The notes under the pieces: generated by a model
Told to the model about the DNA's origin: nothing
Databases searched by the model: none
Seen by the model: the letters and a program-made list of their open reading frames with translations, nothing else
NCBI GenBank assembly: GCA_049511335.1
Contig: JBEKYD010000005.1
Coordinates: forward strand, 1-64,000
DNA length: 64,000 bases
Reading direction: 5' to 3'
Origin: JBEKYD01 sp049511335
GTDB taxonomy: Bacteria > Acidobacteriota > Terriglobia > Bryobacterales > Bryobacteraceae
Part shown: piece by piece, positions 60,367 to 64,000 of the stretch
Layout: every line of letters begins with the position of its first letter
How positions within the stretch are numbered: position 1 is the stretch's first letter
Made by a program: the position numbers and the translations under genes

Positions 60367-60424
60367 CCTTACGATCGCGGCTCGGAAAGGCGGCCCTCCG
60401 CGCTGCGAGCGTAGGGAGCGGTTG
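60367..60424. repeat. palindromic repeat related to the 19.3-kb element
   Basis: CCTTACGATCGCGGCTCGG on the left and GCGAGCGTAGGGAGCGGTTG on the right form an imperfect inverted repeat with a GC-rich centre, matching the GCTCCCTTACGGTCGCGG arms at 19299-19385 and 20419-20447. Non-coding, between ribBA and the PhnD-like gene. Confidence 0.6.
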
Positions 60425-60486
60425 CTGAATACGTCCCGGCTACACCTTTTCTGCCGATAAGCCGATAAGCATCTAGGAGAAGAACC

Positions 60487-61524
60487 TTGCCGCATCGAGC
60501 GCCGGCGAGAAAGCCAGTTAAAATCGAAGCCGCCCAGCACGCACCCCAGTATGCCCCGAGGCGCCGTCAACCCCTCGCCCCCAGGCCCGGTTCGGCATCC
60601 CGGTTCGCGCTGGGGTTCGCATTCGCGGTCGTCGCAGCCCTGGCGCAAACAGGCGCGCCGGCCAAGGCAACCGGCGCCGCGGTTCCGGCGGACCGTCATG
60701 CATTTCTTCGCTGGGTCGCGAGCAGCAAGGTTTTTAACAACGTCAACCGCGACGACGCCCGCGCCGCGCTCAAGGTTTCCTCCGAGATCCTGGCGCAACA
60801 GAAGGGCTATATCGTGGACACCACCGTCGACATCGTCGACAGCATGACCGAGATCGGGGAGCGCTTGCGGAGCCATTCGGTCGAACTGGTCACGCTGGGC
60901 GTCCCCGATTACATGGAACTCGAAAGCAGCAAGCTGCTCGTGCCGGTCCTGACCGATGTCCGAACTTCTCAAGGAGGGCCCCAGTACTCTTACGTATTGC
61001 TGGTCGGCCCAGCGTCGGCGGCGACATCGGTGGCCGGTTTGCAAGGCAAAAACATTCTGATGTCGGCGCGGGGTTCGGGGTTGGCCGGCGTGGCGTGGCT
61101 TGATGTTCTGCTCGCCAAACAGAAGCTCGGGCGCTTCGCGTCCTTCTTCGCCTCGACCAAAATGGCCGCCAAGCCGCAGGCCTGCATTTTGCCGCTCTTC
61201 TTCGGCACCGTGGACGCTTGCGTGGTGGACGAGGTCAATCTCAATCTGGCCAAGGAGATGAATCCTCAGTTGGGAAGGCTCAGAGTGCTCGCCCGCTCCC
61301 CTCCCATCATCGAAAGCGTGATTGCCGTGCCAACCGAACCGCATCCTCTACAGAAGGAGTTGATCGAGTCCATGCTCTCGCTCCACGAGGACCCGCGCGG
61401 CCGTCAACTCCTGATGGTCTTCAAAACCGACCGCCTGGTGCCGATCCAACCGGGCGATTTCGACTCGGCCCGTGAGCTCTGGAGGGATTATTGGCGCCTG
61501 TCGGGCGCGCCCTCGCACCGGTAG
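60487..61524 (+). CDS. PhnD-like periplasmic substrate-binding protein
   Basis: A 345-residue protein starting with TTG after AGGAGA (six bases). The N-terminus is long and basic, followed by a hydrophobic stretch (RFALGFAFAVVAALAQTGAP) that could be a signal or signal anchor. The mature part resembles phosphate/phosphite/phosphonate binding proteins of the PhnD/Phosphate_ABC family: two-lobe pattern with VELVTLGVPDYMELES, GLQGKNILMSARGSGLAGVA and CVVDEVNLNLAKEMNP. The ligand is unknown and no ABC permease is adjacent, so it might instead be a sensor input. A large palindromic element begins four bases after its stop. Confidence 0.8.
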   Translation: MPHRAPARKPVKIEAAQHAPQYAPRRRQPLAPRPGSASRFALGFAFAVVAALAQTGAPAKATGAAVPADRHAFLRWVASSKVFNNVNRDDARAALKVSSEILAQQKGYIVDTTVDIVDSMTEIGERLRSHSVELVTLGVPDYMELESSKLLVPVLTDVRTSQGGPQYSYVLLVGPASAATSVAGLQGKNILMSARGSGLAGVAWLDVLLAKQKLGRFASFFASTKMAAKPQACILPLFFGTVDACVVDEVNLNLAKEMNPQLGRLRVLARSPPIIESVIAVPTEPHPLQKELIESMLSLHEDPRGRQLLMVFKTDRLVPIQPGDFDSARELWRDYWRLSGAPSHR

Positions 61525-61528
61525 TGGC

Positions 61529-61783
61529 GCAGGCTGGACAGCCTAATGCCACATACTTTTGTCTCCATGAGACACCCGCATAAGATGTAGGGCGGACGCC
61601 CTCGTCCGCCCCTCGTCCGCCGCCGGCCCCCCGGCCGGCTCTTCGCCGGTGTCGGAGGCTTGGTGCATGGGGAAAAGAGCGGGACGAGGGCGTCCCGCGC
61701 GGACCAGGGGGTCCGCCCTACTAAACTAATGATGCCGTGCTGGCTCTTTGCGAAAGTATGTGGCATTGGGCTGTCCAGCCTGC
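61529..61783. mobile_element. palindromic MITE-like element, copy 2
   Basis: Terminal inverted repeats of about 31 bp (GCAGGCTGGACAGCCTAATG at the left, complement with one mismatch at the right end) enclose the GTAGGGCGGACGCCCT core shared with copy 1 at 8101-8302. It is about 255 bp, with a GC-rich middle and no credible gene. The better-preserved ends suggest this copy is younger than copy 1. It sits directly after the PhnD-like gene. Confidence 0.75.
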
Positions 61784-61860
61784 TGGGCCGAGAGTCCGAG
61801 CTCCTGAGGTCGCCCGGCCGTTCCCAGGCATTGAAGAAAATTGGATGCGCGTGGGAAACC

Positions 61861-61935
61861 GGTGGGACAGACGATCGTTTTTGGTCGTCTGTCGAATGGC
61901 TGCGGCCTCGCAAAGGCTGACAACCACAAAAAGCC
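61861..61935 (+). repeat. REPIN-like hairpin repeat, copy C (right arm degraded)
   Basis: The left half GGTGGGACAGACGATCGTTT and its hairpin partner are intact. The right half ends CTGACAACCACAAAAAGCCT instead of the conserved complement, so the outer stem is lost. Preceded by GGGAAACC, as in copy D. Confidence 0.7.
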
Positions 61936-62017
61936 TCTCAGCTTCGCTTTGCCGCTACGTTTGCGGGCTATGCTACGCTAACCACGAATCGGGAGCCAAA
62001 ACAGAATCCGGTTCACC

Positions 62018-63391
62018 ATGCGTATGCCGCAAACAACCTGGGGGCCTTCCCTACCAACTCGCAAGCGATGGAAATCCGGCCGCACCCTCATGGCGGTGTC
62101 TTTCGCGCTTTTGGCGAGCTCCGCCATCCTGCGCGCGCAAGCGCCACCGGAAACCGTCGCCCTGACGCACGTCACCGTGATCGACGGTACGGGCGCGGCG
62201 CCCATGGCCGATGCCACCGTACTGATTCGGGGCGGCCGCGTCACCGCGGTTTATCCTTCAGCCAGCCGTCAGCCGCCCAGTGGCGCGCGCGTCGAAGATC
62301 TGGCCGGGAAGTGGGTCATCCCGGGGCTGATCGACGCCCACGTACACCTTACTGAGGGCACCGGGGATGTGGCGCGAAATCGCGAACCGCTGACGCGGCT
62401 GCTGCTCGCGGGCGTCACCGGGTTGCGCGATATGGCGGGCGACGCGCGCGTGCTGGGGTACCTGGCGCGGGAAGCGCGCCTGGAAGCGCCGGGCTGGCCG
62501 GACATTTATTACAGCGCCTTGATGGCCGGCCCCACCTTCTTCTACGAAGACCCGCGTACACCGGGTTCATCGCGCGGCTTGCTGCTGGGGAGCGCGCCGT
62601 GGATGCGAGCCGTCGATCGAACCACCGATATCCGCATGGCAGTGGCGGAGGCGAAGGGCACCGGCGCCACCGGCGTAAAGCTCTACGCGAACCTGCCGGC
62701 GGCGTTAGTGAAGGAAATCGCGGCGGAGGCGCACCGCCAGGGTCTGCTGGTATGGACCCACGCCACGGTGTTTCCGGCCAAACCCAGCGACGCGGTTGCG
62801 GCCGGTGCCGACACCGTTTCGCACACGGCCTACCTGGTGTGGGAAGCAGCGCCCCGCGTGCCGGTGGATTACCAAATGCGGGCCTTCGGCGACTTCACTC
62901 ACATCCGGCCGGACGACCCGAAGATCGTGGCGCTGCTCGAGCTGATGAAAGAGCATGGCACGATACTCGACGCCACGCTGTCGGTGGGCGCGCGATTGGC
63001 CGCGCAATCGCCCGATGCACTGGGCAAGGGATGGGTGGCCTGGAGCGAAGCCGTGACGCGCGCGGCGCACCGTGCAGGCGTGCTGGTGGATGCCGGAACC
63101 GACAGCGCGGGACTCACCGGAAGCGGCGCCGACGCGAGCCCGGCGGTGGTGGACGAAATGGTGCTCCTGATAGAACAGTGCGGCTTCACGCCGGCGGAGG
63201 CGATCCAGGCGGCCACCCAGGTGAGCGCCATGGCGGTGGGCCAGTCAGCCGACCGGGGGACGATTGCACACGGAATGGCCGCGGATTTGGTGGTATTGAG
63301 CGCGGATCCGATCGCGGACGTGCGCAATGTGCGCAAGATCGTCGAGGTCATGAAGGACGGCCGCGTCTTCCGGCCAGGGCAAAAGCCGTGA
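62018..63391 (+). CDS. exported amidohydrolase-family protein
   Basis: A 457-residue metal-dependent hydrolase with an N-terminal export signal (SGRTLMAVSFALLASSAILR). The metal-binding HxH is DAHVHLTEG after VIPGLID. Two further metal-ligand His regions are VWTHATVFPAKPSDAVAAGA and ADTVSHTAYL, and the catalytic Asp appears in LVDAGTDSAGLTGSG. This arrangement fits the imidazolonepropionase/prolidase-like subgroup of periplasmic amidohydrolases. The substrate is unknown. Repeats lie on both sides of the gene. Confidence 0.87.
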   Translation: MRMPQTTWGPSLPTRKRWKSGRTLMAVSFALLASSAILRAQAPPETVALTHVTVIDGTGAAPMADATVLIRGGRVTAVYPSASRQPPSGARVEDLAGKWVIPGLIDAHVHLTEGTGDVARNREPLTRLLLAGVTGLRDMAGDARVLGYLAREARLEAPGWPDIYYSALMAGPTFFYEDPRTPGSSRGLLLGSAPWMRAVDRTTDIRMAVAEAKGTGATGVKLYANLPAALVKEIAAEAHRQGLLVWTHATVFPAKPSDAVAAGADTVSHTAYLVWEAAPRVPVDYQMRAFGDFTHIRPDDPKIVALLELMKEHGTILDATLSVGARLAAQSPDALGKGWVAWSEAVTRAAHRAGVLVDAGTDSAGLTGSGADASPAVVDEMVLLIEQCGFTPAEAIQAATQVSAMAVGQSADRGTIAHGMAADLVVLSADPIADVRNVRKIVEVMKDGRVFRPGQKP

Positions 63392-63474
63392 GCGGCTGGA
63401 AGCGAGGTTTATAGACAATACTCCGAACTCCTGATGTAGCCAGGCTGTTGCGAGATAGATCGGCGCCGGAAACC

Positions 63475-63566
63475 GGTGGGACAGACGATCGTTTCTTGTC
63501 GTCTGTCGAGCGTTGCGGCCCGGCGAGAGCCTGACAGACCACGAAAAATGATGGTCTGTCCCACCT
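63475..63566 (+). repeat. REPIN-like hairpin repeat, copy D
   Basis: The full-length element starts CGGTGGGACAGACGATCGTT and ends GATGGTCTGTCCCACCT, with both half hairpins intact and the GTTGCGGCCCGGCGAGAGCC centre identical to copy A. It fills the gap between the amidohydrolase and the sugar isomerase gene. Confidence 0.8.
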
Positions 63567-63659
63567 CTGGGTCACCCAAACATGGCTCAACCGGCGCCGC
63601 CAAGCTGGTAGCACCGCATTGCGCCGATAGGCCATAGGGTGATACTGTATTCGCCAATC

Positions 63660-64000
63660 GTGAAACCAGTACAGCGCATTACTCGAAGATCGTTTGTCGC
63701 AGCCGGCGCGGTGGCGCCCCTGGCCTTGCGGGCCGCCGGCTACAAGACAATTCCAGTGGGGTTGGAGCTGTTTTCCGTTCGCGGAGAACTGGGCAAAGAT
63801 CTGCCCGCCACGGTAACGGCGGTAGCCAAAATGGGCTACCAGGTGGTGGAGTTCTTCGCGCCCTATTACGAGTGGACCGAAGATTATGCCAGGCAGGTCC
63901 GCAAGCAAATGGACGACCTGGGCATCCGCTGCAATTCGACCCATAACAGCCCTGCATCCTTTTCCGCCGATGGAATGCAAAAGGCCATCGATCTGAATGG
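63660..64000 (+). CDS. Tat-exported sugar phosphate isomerase/epimerase-like protein (3' end outside window)
   Basis: GTG start, at least 113 residues to the window edge. A twin-arginine signal is present: ITRRSFVAAGAVAPLALRAA. The mature start is a TIM-barrel first strand (TIPVGLELFSVRGELGKDLP), followed by AVAKMGYQVVEFFAPYYEWT and IRCNSTHNS, matching xylose-isomerase-like (AP endonuclease family 2) proteins. Such Tat-linked members are frequent in Acidobacteria and Planctomycetes and are presumed to act on sugars in the periplasm. The second half is missing, so metal ligands cannot be checked. Confidence 0.82.
   Translation, partial: MKPVQRITRRSFVAAGAVAPLALRAAGYKTIPVGLELFSVRGELGKDLPATVTAVAKMGYQVVEFFAPYYEWTEDYARQVRKQMDDLGIRCNSTHNSPASFSADGMQKAIDLN

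Noticed and set aside
1..64000. tRNA genes and CRISPR arrays
   Set aside because: No T-loop plus acceptor-end arrangement and no regularly spaced identical repeats with unique spacers were found by eye; the repeats present are dispersed hairpins.

Overview
The window is high-GC, densely coded bacterial chromosome. The best guess is an Acidobacteriota, probably Bryobacterales/Solibacter-like. This is inference from family content, not from a marker gene. The supporting families are a TIGR03437-type C-terminal domain on a 1.2-kaa secreted repeat protein (30.9-34.6 kb), a TIGR03435/DUF3738 protein (37.7-38.5 kb), a conserved Cys-rich HTH protein (49.4 kb), and many short intergenic repeats of the kind that litter those genomes. 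I see no rRNA, tRNA, CRISPR array, prophage or transposase gene.

Layout. 0-4.4 kb: tail of a hypothetical protein, a NapH/NapG-like polyferredoxin fusion with an upstream metalloprotease-cytochrome c gene, and a YbaK deacylase. 4.5-8 kb: EF-P with an enlarged tip loop, three small proteins (DUF3467 and two Zn-ribbons) and an ABC-F ATPase. 8.4-19 kb: UPF0182 membrane protein, M28 peptidase, Dabb and VOC proteins, a D-amino-acid-type operon (aldolase/dehydratase-like enzyme, a 48-aa coupled ORF, C26 amidohydrolase), an APC permease, an 82-aa protein coupled to a secreted SRPBCC protein, and an alpha/beta hydrolase. 19-28 kb: heme A synthase, lytic transglycosylase, HpnE, a REC/pseudo-HPt/pseudo-REC/REC regulator, RNase P RNA (minus strand) and an OmpA-barrel-Ig surface protein with a clean terminator.

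28-40 kb: SnoaL-like protein, hslR-alkB overlap, modA facing the remnant of a molybdate regulator, the giant repeat protein, M20 peptidase, pyruvate kinase, a TIGR03435 protein, a lipoprotein and a LuxR-type regulator with a degenerate receiver. 40-50 kb: CusA/CzcA RND pump without partners, hypothetical proteins, a glycosyltransferase-methyltransferase fusion, Amt, DUF4342, XRE regulator, and a very AT-rich divergent promoter region before the Cys-rich HTH protein. 50-64 kb: YdjM-like membrane hydrolase, free-standing HPt, a probably foreign gene, IscU-like scaffold, two coupled small genes, a GT-C-like membrane protein, ClpC, LolD, RibBA, a PhnD-like binding protein, an amidohydrolase and the start of a Tat-exported sugar isomerase.

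Most genes are single housekeeping or envelope functions in short operons. The most unusual material is (i) several families of palindromic non-coding repeats: a MITE-like pair, a four-copy REPIN-like family, and a nested palindrome flanked by 12-bp direct repeats; and (ii) domain fusions or active-site losses in otherwise recognisable families (AlkB, RibBA, receiver/HPt domains, EF-P loop, NapH-NapG, metalloprotease-cytochrome c). No complete, obviously new defence or biosynthetic system is visible.
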